This document shows, piece by piece, positions 1 through 11,700 of a stretch of 64,000 nucleotides of DNA. The position numbers and the translations under genes were made by a program. The stretch is from Lineus longissimus. Taxonomy: Eukaryota > Nemertea > Pilidiophora > Heteronemertea > Lineidae. The notes below the pieces were generated by a model. The model was not told the origin of the DNA and did not search any database. It worked only from the letters and a program-made list of their open reading frames with translations. Each line of letters begins with the position of its first letter. The first letter of the stretch is position 1. The stretch is from the NCBI RefSeq assembly GCF_910592395.1, contig NC_088311.1, forward strand, positions 18,230,501 to 18,294,500, written 5' to 3'.

Positions 1-2015
1 TATCAAGATCTGGACAGATGAGATAACAGCCTATTTTCAAATAACCCTATGTGATAGGAAAACTTATGCAATGATTCAGTGTTCCGGGGAGAATCCGAGG
101 TAATTGAAGGTTATTTGTTTATGTAAAACAATGCCTCCCGTCACATTACAAGAAGGAAGGACGATACTTTTTAAAACAATTATTTTACGACCGCTACATC
201 GATGTAAAAGTTCGAAATTTCCTATGGTAGAATGTCCGCGGAACAGAGGATTCTATCATGCGCTTTATTCTCTTTTTCCAATTGAACACTTCCGACTGCT
301 ACACCGGTGTAACAGTAACAAATGCCCCCCTGGAAAAAGTGTCCGGCCCTATTGTATTCTGCAATATTGTTCTATAGAGACCCTGACCGTCAATAGCTCA
401 GAGATTGAAGCGCATAATAGAATCCTTTGTTTCCCGGGCATTCTATCCTAGGACATTTTAAACTTCTACACCGGCCCTAAACGCAACGACATTATGATAA
501 CATGATTCCCGGTTTACGATTGTCGCTTGCGCCCAGGATCTTAACCTCTCTATTAACATGACTGAGCTTAACATTTACTAAGTCTATTACTTTGTGTGTT
601 GATGTGAAATACGTGTCAATTTTCGCACTTTTTCTTCACAGGTGTAATCTTTGCCAAGGCAAATATCGTAAATTTAATTAAGTGGAACAATAAAGGTCAA
701 CAAAATCTCGTCCAAATAAACGAACCTCGAGTACTTTGTCAATGAACTATCATCTTGTAGACTGTTTTGATTTATTGTCTAGATTAATGTCTAGATCCAT
801 TCATATCTTCAGCCGTGGTCCGTCAGCGACCCAACTGAGCGAATTGACAGGTGTCCGCCCGAAATCCAACACTCCCCGTTCCTGTCGTGAGATACATATA
901 TGTAGGCCTGAGGTAGGCCTAATGCACACTACATGTACGTTATTGACATCCTCGAATACCAGAGTCAGTCGTTTGCTCCACCCCTTGCTCACGTTACTGA
1001 CCATGGAGTAAACTGGTGGATAATTTCGGGATGAGGCGGACAAATCCATTCTGCCCAATCAAAACGGCTCTTACATCTTTCCTTGAAAACAAACGTGCTT
1101 TCAATCTCGAATGCATGGGCCGTATCTGCGAACTTGTTATTACACGATCTTTTAAGAAGCATCTATCTAACCCCCCTCCCGCAATCGGTGAGAAACGTCG
1201 ATAAATACCACAAAACAACAAAATATATAGTCAGTGCTTATCAAAGCAAGGAATGGATTGAATATAACTTATTGAGTAACGAGAAAGCAGTTTGTTTTTA
1301 TCATACGGTTTTTAGACAATATGGTACACATTTATCATCGAACAGCGTGGGTGTTGTGGTATTAGAGAGCAGCCGGCAATCCCGCTTCAAGCGTGAGTGT
1401 CGGTTTATTGAGGGCATAAACTCGGTCATCAGTCAGTGACGAGTCGTGCACGTACTGAAGTTCAGGATGCATTATTGAAGGAAATGGTAGCTCCACTTGC
1501 GTTTTGAATGGACGTGACGATGCCGGTAAAAAATAGGAAGACTCGATACTATAGTCCGTTGTATATGACATGTGCGGCCTTAAAAAATGCCAGGAGTTCC
1601 AGCCGTACGCAATTAAGCCTACAGCGCAGCTCCTGCGCAGATGGAGACCCTAGAATGACTCATCACAATAGAGAGAGTGGCCCGTAATTTGGCCAATAGT
1701 GGTTACACACTGGCCACCTATCGGGAGCATATACGGAGGGACAACCTAAGTAATTTATCGTAGATTTCCAAACATGAACTATTTTATTGAATTAAATCTG
1801 CTAGTGCATACTAACAATCCAATAAGTGTAATTTATGATTGAAACAGACAACTCATATGAAAAACTAACAGTTAGCAATTTTTTCGCGTCGTTAAAACAC
1901 TAAAACTTATTCCGATCGAGGCTATATAATGGGCTACAAACCTACCTGTAAAAAGAAACTGGCCCCCGGCAGTGGCCAATCAGCGCCACCCGTGGGGCTT
2001 AATAGTGCTGCAGCC
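1..2015. other. Intron or intergenic DNA, no exon seen
   Basis: Nothing here can be supported as coding. The stretch matches 35,977-39,000 of block B, where it lies in the intron between the first CCP exon of gene B (ends 35,535) and the next (40,135). By analogy it is intronic in gene A, whose 5' exons would lie left of the window. Reading frames at 736-1,571 are not conserved in the other block. Confidence 0.6.
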
Positions 2016-2254
2016 TTAAAGGTCATATATCAAGGTTTGAAAACATGCTTGATACTCATGAAATATGTTGAGGGTTAAAAAAACAAGATCCCAGACATTA
2101 AAAAAATTCTAATAATAAAGTCATTATTTAGTTATTTCAATTTTCAATTTGAAACTATTTGAATTTCCCACCACACACAACTTTAGATTAGTTCCACATG
2201 TGGCCGCTAGGGATTTTTTGATGACGTAGGTCGTGTCAGTCAGAACAAAGCAAG

Positions 2255-3301
2255 ATGGCTTCCGCATACAGTTCAGAGAGTGAGAGCAGTGAATTTGAGG
2301 ATGTTTTGGTCGATACAGAAGGATATTTAAACGTTGAGCCATACATGTTCGAGCCATTGATATCACTAGATCATAATGAGAGTGATCATTCGGACGAAAG
2401 TGATGAGGAAGTGGAGGATGAACGCCCTGAACGTGCAGGCAACAGAAAATGGCAAGTTTTGTTTACATTCTCACTCTGTTCTCTATGCACACAGCACTAC
2501 ATCATGACATGCATCCACTACTACTATACACAATTGGACTTTATCTGATGCTCTGGCACTTCTTGGATGGCTTTGTATTGGTTCAATGGTTGTATGTATT
2601 TGAACAGTCTCTGAAGGACATTTGCCATCTGCCATGTCATGGACTCGGCCTCATCATCACTGAGACTGAGGGAAGCCAAGGAGGGCAACTGGCAACTGGT
2701 CTAGTGTTAATCATAATTTTTTGTAAATATGTAAACGTTTATCACTTCAGGTGTGACTGTGGAAACTGCACAGCTCAAATCACTGGAACAGAGTCGATGT
2801 GCTGCAGTGACTATTCCCCAGTTCTGGCCAAGAAGGAAAGTTATGAGCCAGATGGAGTTGCCTGCATAACTCTGCATCCCGGATTCGCAAGCAACTGCCT
2901 TGACCGATATGTCCTGGAAAGTGCCATGTATGAATTTATCCAAGATCAAGGGCCAATAGGAAATGATCAGCCAATGCACAAGTAAGTTGAAATAAGTAAA
3001 ATAACAGAAACTTGTACATGTACACTTCCTATTTATTTACAAAACAGAAACAACTGCTTTCAGCACAAAGGATTCATGACCATACTACATTGTATGCATT
3101 ATGTTTCATCTGAACTCAAATTTTCTCTCAAACTGTCTTTTCAGATTATGGAGATACCTTGCATACCGCAGATTTGTGCGCTGGTGCTGGCAACGTTTGG
3201 GCAAAAAGCAAAGACTTCCTCTTCCAGTCTGTGCTCGTGACAAGATTCGCTCTACCTGGCCCTCAGAGGAGTACACTGGCTTTCGTTATCCAAAGAGTTG
3301 A
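2255..3301 (+). CDS. P2X7 ballast-domain (zinc-binding) protein, three exons
   Basis: Exons are 2,255-2,451, 2,751-2,981 and 3,145-3,301, giving about 194 residues. Both introns are phase 2. The first has a GC donor (ATG|GCAAGT), and the last exon ends in TGA. Exon 1 is acidic and Ser-rich and holds the motif EPYMFEP. The product then matches the cysteine-rich cytoplasmic ballast domain known from the C-terminus of vertebrate P2X7 receptors: WCDCGNC, CC, HPGF, CLD, AYRRFVRWCW, LP.C and TWPSEEYTGF. There is no channel domain or membrane segment, so this is a stand-alone intracellular zinc-cluster protein, not an ATP-gated channel. Stand-alone ballast proteins are known from invertebrates. A candidate AATAAA lies at 3,523-3,528. 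Its place inside a TIR element suggests transposon cargo. Function unknown. Confidence 0.82.
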
Positions 3302-4043
3302 GCGTCCGATTAAATCGAGTCTTCCGGCTATCCACGACCTCAAGTTTGGTTTGACGTTTCGTGTATTTCGTACAGACTGGCTTGGGTGTAGACTTGATGC
3401 GATCTTCTCTATTGGCCAATGCAGTGCTGTACGAGGGCATTTTCTCTCGAAGTCTCAATACCTCATTCAGTAGAAGTTGAATGTATTCTGAAAAGGAACG
3501 AATATTTTGATTTTTTTTGAACAATAAATATTTTGTATTTATAGGATGTCCTGTTTGTTTTTGGTGACACAATATCATCTCCATGAAATACCTCTGGAAA
3601 TGGAAATGGTGTTCACAGTCAAGTGGAACCTCTCTAAAGGGACCATCTCAAAATTGACTGATGCCAAAATAGAAGAACAGTGTTAGTCTCTCTGTGAACA
3701 CTGAGCACCTAGAAAACTCCCCCCAGACAAACACTGTTCCTCTTTTTTTGCATCAGTAAATTTTGAGATGGTCCCTAAGGACACCCATGGGACTGACAAG
3801 TGCTCTCCTTAATAGAGTACACTCCCACCGCAGTGGTATGTCCCGCCCCTGGTTTCATATACCGTGCCAACCACTGCTAGGCGAGAGTCTTTATCAGCGG
3901 CTAGGAAGACGACTGCAACAACACTACTTTGGCACTCTGCCAAGCAATCGGATGTTGTCACCCTTTCTATATATGGCCATTTTCAAGGAGCATCCTCAAC
4001 CTACATGTATGATATAGAAGTACTTTTTTGAAAAGGTTCCTAC

Positions 4044-4251
4044 CATAAGTCACTGGTACTTTCACTTCCCTTGCCACAGGTTCACCCTTCTTTGCCTTCG
4101 GATAGGAGACTGACCATCGCTTAGTCCCATCTTTGTTCGCTGCTTGGGCACGTTCAACTGGCTTTGGAAATTCATGAAAATGGGTCCCATCCGTCATTCG
4201 ATTGTTCTTTGTGCTAGCCTTGACACAATTCGGAGCCACACAATACACCAT
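4044..4251 (-). CDS. THAP-type zinc finger, N-terminal exon (partial)
   Basis: Read on the minus strand from ATG at 4,251, the frame starts MVYCVAPNC and continues to THFHEFPK. That is the opening C-x4-C and the FHEFPK-like segment of a THAP (C2CH) DNA-binding domain. The exon can end at a donor ATG|GTAGGA at 4,044. The second half of the domain (C and H ligands, AVPF box) was not found between there and the P2X7-like gene, so the gene is partial or broken. THAP domains are typical of P-element and Kolobok transposases and their domesticated relatives, which agrees with the flanking TIRs. Confidence 0.6.
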
Positions 4252-4541
4252 AGTGAATGAAACACATTACTTCCAGGTGTGCATAACTAATTAAGGCCCT
4301 CCTGCTTTTATGATTGCATGACATGATCTACATCACAACTTTTGCTGAACCCGCCGCCTGGCTCTAACAAGCCAGTTGCTAGCCTGATCAGGTAATCAAG
4401 TTGTCAAACACATAATTGGCTATATCTTCAAAATGGATGGAGCTAATTGCATTTCTGTATTGTATAAAGTGTTAGGTACACTTTTGAAATCGTCTTACAG
4501 CAGAAAATGGCAAAAAACCTTGATATATGACCTTTAATAGT

Positions 4542-5596
4542 ATTAGGTAAATGGAAACCCTGCGGCTCTATGTACATTTTTGAAAAACGCCCGTGCGTGG
4601 ACCAGTGTTTTCAGGATACGCATGTAGCTGTTTGGATGATGGCCAGACTATCCAAGGGCAGCGTTGTTACTGGGGATGACCATACGTTCACCAGGTGCAT
4701 GCCCTATGTTATTTTCGAATCGACCAATCACTGTGCATAGGGTGACTTGTGATGCCAGTCGATACGGGGAAATAATTAATGCGATAGAGTTGTTTACTCT
4801 CGGCCTGACGAATGAAACGGCACCATTCGAGGTCAATCCCCGTCCTTCTGGTAGTAGGACGGGCCGCGCCAAGGCCGGTCTAACCCGATACCTACATGAA
4901 TATGCAAAGATAAGGGAATTGATAACAGAAAGTTTTAGAAAAAAGTCATCTTGCGGACAAATCGGTAATTGTTGAATTTTGAATGACATACTATTGTAAC
5001 AATATTTTAATCGTCGTGTTGTCAGGAAGTTGCTTGTTGGCTTTTCTTGGCATCTTTATTTCTATTACCAGCTATTTTTGAGCACGTAATCATAGAATTG
5101 GAAGTTGATAAATTCTTCTGTTTGAGGGTTGAAATGCGAAATAAGCTTCCTTTGATAAATCTTAGCAGTTTCGAGTTCCCCTCAGGTGGTTGATGATGTG
5201 AGCTGGGCATCTGGGTAACATTGCATAACGTCGCATAACATTAATTACTGACTCCAGTCTATGAACTCCATAAGACATATGTATTAGAGGTTATCACCAA
5301 TTTAGTTATTTTCACTACGTTCAACTGAAGATTTTGTGCCACGCCTGGATCTCTTGTAACGAATGTTCATGTACATGTATATGTGTGCATGTTCATGTGC
5401 ATGAAACTGAGAAAGACTTTGATTAAAAAGAATCTTAGCTGGATTTTCGACCACTGAAGAAAATTTTCTCATGAATTGACTATTTCTTGAGGATTTGATT
5501 ATTTCTTCTGTAAAATTGTTGATTCTTTCTTTCCGTCCTGCGATTTACTAACGATGTTATCCTTTGGTCTAATGAAATACATGTTGCTTTTTCCAG
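4542..5596. other. Intron upstream of first CCP exon, with a short hairpin
   Basis: No exon is supported here. The stretch matches 39,005-40,134 in block B. It holds a perfect inverted repeat CCCGTCCT...AGGACGGG (about 4,838-4,862, 9-nt loop), also present at about 39,301-39,325, which looks like part of an old dispersed repeat. ACATGTAC-rich sequence lies near 5,370. Confidence 0.5.
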
Positions 5597-5790
5597 AAAT
5601 TACCTGCGACCCACCGTCACGACTTTAAATTGAACCGTTTCTGCCCCCGGACTATCAACCGTCGGTTCTGCCGTGAGTTACAAGTGCGACAAAGGCTTCG
5701 TTCTCGAAGGGAAAGAGAATTCAACCTGTGTGGAGAACGGTCCTGGTAATGTCAAAGGGAAATGGGCAGACTCAACTCCCGTCTGTAGAG
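5597..5790 (+). pseudogene. Frameshifted CCP exon of gene A
   Basis: It has good acceptor and donor sites and is clearly the partner of the intact 195-bp exon 40,135-40,329. It is 194 bp long: one base is missing near 5,626, where block B reads through a CTGTTCAATGG-like stretch. The frame runs into TAA in the first third, while the second half (KCDKGFVLEGKENSTC) is open only in another frame. Including it would truncate the protein; skipping it would keep frame. Confidence 0.85.
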
Positions 5791-8700
5791 GTGAGACAAA
5801 CTCAAAGGGAAAAGAAACCTGCACTCCTTGACTAATAGAGTCTTATTCAGCGTGTGCTACGAGTCAGTTCCGCCAGCAATATCCGTCTCTGCTAAATGGG
5901 CAAGTTGGTGCCCCGAAGGCCGCTGTTCTAGGCTCATTTAAGGGGAGTTATCAGTAGGTAAAGGACATCGTTTTGCACAAGTTCGGTCCTACCACGAAGA
6001 CTGCAATTCTAGGATAAGCAGTCACTTATCAGTTCGTCAAAGGGCTTCGTTTTGGAAGTAAGAGCTGGCCAAGGACGTTCATTGTAATGTGAAAGAGACA
6101 TTGGCACACCCGACGTCTCTGTGTATAGGCCGTTGGGACAAGGAACTCCCCTTGCCCTGCTGGAAAAAAAATTCATATGCAAAGCGCGTGCTGTCTTTAA
6201 ATCAGAACTGTATACGACTCAAATGGAATTAACCTTGTTAAATGTGTTGTCTTTTCTTCTTTCCAGCAATAACCTGCGACACGCCGTCCCTGACAAATGG
6301 ACAAGAGTCTGTTTCGAAAACTGTACATCTAGGTTCAGCAGTTAGCTACCGGTGTAACACAGGTTACGTTCTAGAAGGGAAAGGAAATTCGACCTGTGTC
6401 GAGGATGGTCCTGATAATGTTAAAGGGAGCTGGGCTGACCCGATACCTGCATGCACAGGTAAGACGTACATTTCATACAAAAAGAAGTTCTTCTTAAGTT
6501 TTGTCCTGATAAGAACTTTATTTGATAAATGACTCAAATCATCTTCACCTGGCTAGCAATGGATTTTTGTTTGTAGTTTGAAGGAATTTTGAGATGGTCC
6601 TTAATGTTGTGTTGTATTCTTCTTTTCTTTTCTAGCTATTACCTGTGAACCTCCTGTCATATCAAACGAACATGTATCAGTCATCAAAGCAGCGGTGTAT
6701 GGGTCAACTGTAACCTATCACTGTAACCAAGGCTTTTTTCTGGATGGGAAAGGAAGCTCCAAGTGTAGTCAAAATGGAACTGACAATGTTTATGGGAAAT
6801 GGACTGACCAGACGCCTGTGTGTAAAGGTAAAGTTCCTCCAGAGAGAAAGCTTTCCTCATTTCCTTTGTACATTTCCCCCATTTTTGGCTTTGATCATTA
6901 TCATTATCGATACAATCCCGTACTTTGATTCCTTTCCGAGCCATAAGTTGCAACACACCATTATCACTTAATGGAAAAGTAATAGCGGGTGGTCAAAGTA
7001 CCCATGGCACGACAGTGATCTTTAGATGCGACGAAGGCTTCATTCTCGTAGGAAAGACAAATTCTACGTGTGTTCATGAAGATCCAAACAGCGCAAAGGG
7101 AAAGTGGTCAGAGCCAACGCCTGTTTGCAAGGGTAGGTCAAATGCCTACTGCACACGATTGGCCAATTGCCATCCCATGCACCCATGATAAACATTTAAT
7201 TTCTTTGTGGTTTGAAGGAATTTTGAGATGGTCCTTAATGTTGTGTTGTATTCTTCTTTTCTTTTCTAGCTATTACCTGTGAACCTCCTGTCATATCAAA
7301 CGGATATGTATCAGTCACCATAGCAGCCGTGTATGGGTCAACTGTAACCTATCATTGTAACCAAGGCTTTGTTCTGGATGGGGAAGGGAGTTCAAAGTGT
7401 ATTCAAAATGGAACTGACAACGTTTTTGGGAAATGGACTGACCAGACGCCTGTGTGTAAAGGTAAAGTTCCTCCAGAGAGAACGCTTTTCTCATTTCCGT
7501 CCTAAATTTCCCCCATGTTTGGCCTTGATCATTATCATTATCGATACAATCCCGTACTTTGATTCCTTTTGCAGCCATAAGTTGCACCACACAATTGTTA
7601 CTGAATGGACAAGTAATAGCGGGTAATCAAAGTACCCATGGCACGACAGTGATCTTTAGGTGTAGCGGAGGCTTCATTCTCGAAGGAAAGACGAATTCTA
7701 CGTGTGTTCATGAAGATCCAAACAGCGCAAAGGGAAAGTGGTCAGAGCCAACGCCTGTTTCCAAGGGTAGGTCAAATGCCTACTGCACACGATTTGCCAA
7801 TTGCCATCGCATGCACCCATAATAAACATTTAATTTCTTTGTGGTTTGAAGGAATTTTGAGATGGTCCTTAATGTTGTGTTGTATTCTTCTTTTCTTTTC
7901 TAGCTATTACCTGTGAACCTCCTGTCATATCAAACGGATATGTATCAGTCACCAAAGCAGCCGTGTATGGGTCAACTGTAACCTATCATTGTAACCAAGG
8001 CTTTGTTCTGGATGGGGAAGGGAGTTCAACGTGTATTCAAAATGGAACTGACAATGTTTATGGGAAATGGACTAACCAGTCGCCTGTGTGTAAAGGTAAA
8101 GTTCCTCCAGATTGGAGCTTTTCTCATTTCCTTTCTACATTTCCCATATGTTTCGCCTTGATCATTATCATTATCGATACAATCCCGTACTTTGATTCCT
8201 TTTGCAGCCATAAGTTGCACCACACAATTGTTACTGAATGGACAAGTAATAGCGGGTAATCAAAGTACCCATGGCACGACAGTGATCTTTAGGTGTAGCG
8301 AAGGCTTCATTCTCGAAGGAAAGACGAATTCTACGTGTGTTCATGAAGATCCAAACAGCGCAAAGGGAAAGTGGTCAGGGCCAACGCCTGTTTGCAAAGG
8401 TAGGTCCAATGACTACCGCACACTATTGGCCAACTGCCATCCCATGCACCCATAATAAACATTTGATTTCTTTGTGGTTTGAAGGAATTTTGAGATGGTC
8501 CTTAATGTTGTGTTGTATTCTTCTTTTCTTTCCTAGCTATTACCTGTGAACCTCCTGTCATATCAAACGGACATGTATCAGTCATCAAAGCAGCGGTGTA
8601 TGGGTCAACTGTAACCTATCATTGTAACCAAGGCTTTGTTCTCGATGGGAAAGGAAGCTCCAAGTGTAGTCAAAATGGAACTGACAATGTTTATGGGAAA

Positions 8701-11700
8701 TGGACTGACCAGACGCCCGTGTGTAAAGGTAAAGTTCCTCCAGAGAGAAAGCTTTCCTCATTTCCTTTCTACATTTCCCCCATTTTTGGCTTTGATCATT
8801 ATCATTATGATACAATCCCGTACCTTGATTCCTTTCCGAGCCATAAGTTGCGACACACCATTATTACTTAATGGAAAAGTAATAGCGGGTGGTCAAAGTA
8901 CCCATGGCACGACAGTGAGCTTTAGATGCGACGAAGGCTTCATTCTCGTAGGAAAGACAAATTCTACGTGTGTTCATGAAGATCCAAACAGCGCAAAGGG
9001 AAAGTGGTCAGAGCCAATGCCTGTTTGCAAGGGTAGGTCAAATGCCTACTGCACACGATTGGTCAATTGCCATTCCATGCACCCATAATAAACATTTAAT
9101 TTCTTTGTGGTTTGAAGGAATTTTGAGATGGTCCTTAATGTTGTGTTGTATTCTTCTTTTCTTTTCTAGCTATTACCTGTGAACCTCCTGTCATATCAAA
9201 CGGATATGTATCAGTCACCAAAGCAGCCGTGTATGGTTCAACTGTAACCTATCATTGTAACCAAGGCTTTGTTCTGGATGGGGAAGGGAGTTCAAAGTGT
9301 ATTCAAAATGGAAGTGACAATGCTTATGGGAAATGGACTAACCAGTCGCCTGTTTGTAAAGGTAAAGTTCCTCCAGATTGGAGCTTTTCTCATTTCCTTT
9401 CTACATTTCCCCAATGTTTGGCCTTGATCATTATCATTATCGATACAATCCCGTACTTTGATTCCTTTTGAGCCATAAGTTGCACCACACAATTGTTACT
9501 GAATGGACAAGTAATAGCGGGTAATCAAAGTACCCATGGCACGACAGTGATCTTTAGGTGTAGCGAAGGCTTCATTCTCGAAGGAAAGACGAATTCTACG
9601 TGTGTTCATGAAGATCCAAACAGCGCAAAGGGAAAGTGGTCAGAGCCAACGCCTGTTTGCAAGGGTAGGTCAAATGCCTACTGCACACGATTTGCCAATT
9701 GCCATCCCATGCACCCATAATAAATATTTAATTTCTTTGTGGTTTGAAGGAATTTTGAGATGTGAACCTCCTGTCATATCAAACGGATATGTATCAGTCA
9801 CCAAAGCAGCCGTGTATGGTTCAACTGTAACCTATCATTGTAACCAAGGCTTTGTTCTGGCTGGGGAAGGGAGTTCAAAGTGTATTCAAAATGGAAGTGA
9901 CAATGTTTATGGGAAATGGACTGACCAGACGCCTGTGTGTAAAGGTAAAGTTCCTCCAGAGAGAAAGCTTTCCTCATTTCCTTTCTACATTTCCCCCATT
10001 TTTGGCTTTGATCATTATCATTATGGTGCAATCCCGTACCTTTATTCCTTTCCGAGCCATAAGTTGCGACACACCATTATTACTTAATGGAAAAGTAATA
10101 GCGGGTGGTCAAAGTACCCATGGCACGACAGTGAGCTTTAGATGCGACGAAGGCTTCATTCTCGTAGGAAAGACAAATTCTACGTGTGTTCATGAAGATC
10201 CAAACAGCGCAAAGGGAAAGTGGTCAGAGCCAACGCCTGTTTGCAAGGGTAGGTCAAATGCCTACTGCACACGATTGGCCAATTGCCATCCCATGCACCC
10301 ATAATAAACATTTAATTTCTTTGTGGTTTGAAGGAATTTTGAGATGGTCCTTAATGTTGTGTTGTATTCTTCTTTTCTTTTCTAGCTATTACCTGTGAAC
10401 CTCCTGTCATATCAAACGGATATGTATCAGTCACCAAAGCAGCCGTGTATGGGTCAACTGTAACCTATCATTGTAACCAAGGCTTTGTTCTGGATGGGGA
10501 AGGGAGTTCAACGTGTATTCAAAATGGAACTGACAATGCTTATGGGAAATGGACTAACCAGTCGCCTGTGTGTAAAGGTAAAGTTCCTCCAGATTGGAGC
10601 TTTTCTCATTTCCGTCCTACATTTCCCCCATGTTTGGCCTTGATCATTATCATTATCGATACAATCCCGTACTTTGATTCCTTTTGCAGCCATTAGTTGC
10701 ACCACACAATTGTTACTGAATGGACAAGTAATAGCGGGTAATCAAAGTACCCATTTCACGACAGTGATCTTTAGGTGTAGCGAAGGCTTCATTCTCGAAG
10801 GAAAGACGAATTCTACGTGTGTTCATGAAGATCCAAACAGCGCAAAGGGAAAGTGGTCAGAACCAAAGCCTGTTTGCAAAGGGAAGTCCAATGGATACCG
10901 CACACGATTGGCCAATTTCCATCCCATGCACCCATAATAAACATTTAATTTCTTTGTGGTTTGAAGGAATTTTGAGATGGTCCTTAATGTTGTGTTGTAT
11001 TCTTCTTTTCTTTTCCAGCTATTACCTGTGAACCTCCTGTCATATCAAACGGACATGTATAAGTCATCAAAGCAGCGGTGTATGGGTCAACTGTAACTTA
11101 TCATTGTAACCAAGGCTTTGTTCTGGATGGGAAAGGAAGCTCCAAGTGTAGTCAAAATGGAACTGACAATGTTTATGGGAAATGGACTGACCAGACGCCT
11201 GTGTGTAAAGGTAAAGTTCCTCCAGAGAGAAAGCTTTCCTCATTTCCTTTCTACATTTCCCCCATTTTTGGCTTTGATCATTATCATTATCGATACAATC
11301 CCGTACTTTGATTCCTTTCCGAGCCATAAGTTGCGACACACCATTATTACTTAATGGAAAAGTAATAGCGGGTGGTCAAAGTACCCATGGCACGACAGTA
11401 AGCTTTAGATGCGACGAAGGCTTTATTCTCGTTGGAAAGACAAATTCTATGTGTGTTCATGAAGATCCAAACAGCGCCAAGGGAAAGTGGTCAGAGCCAA
11501 CGCCTGTTTGCAAGGGTAGGTCAAATGCCTACTGCACACGATTTGTCAATTGCCATCCCATGCACCCATAATAAACATTTAATTTCTTTGTGGTTTGAAG
11601 GAATTTTGAGATGGTCCTTAATGTTGTGTTGTATTCTTCTTTTCTTTTCTAGCTATTACCTGTGAACCTCCTGTCATATCAAACGGATATGTATCAGTCA

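Larger units (their letters stand above)
2020..4533. mobile_element. TTAA-flanked TIR element carrying P2X7-like and THAP genes
   Basis: Perfect 16-bp terminal inverted repeats AGGTCATATATCAAGG (2,020-2,035, and reverse complement 4,518-4,533) are each flanked by TTAA (2,016-2,019 and 4,534-4,537). Block B lacks this DNA: its sequence runs straight through at about 39,000. TTAA duplication plus a THAP-domain gene inside suggests a Kolobok-like (or piggyBac-like) transposon; that class is an inference. An alternative boundary is given by the 8-bp direct repeat TTAATAGT (1,999-2,006 and 4,534-4,541). This would suit a P- or hAT-type element, but it leaves the left TIR 13 bp inside the end. No transposase catalytic core is visible, so the copy is probably non-autonomous. 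Confidence 0.72.

Noticed and set aside
736-1439. Overlapping frames on both strands near 1 kb
   Set aside because: The block B partner (36,573-37,258) has indels that break each frame, so coding is unlikely.
2255-3301. A full P2X receptor gene
   Set aside because: Only the C-terminal ballast domain is present. No transmembrane helices or ATP-binding ectodomain occur nearby.
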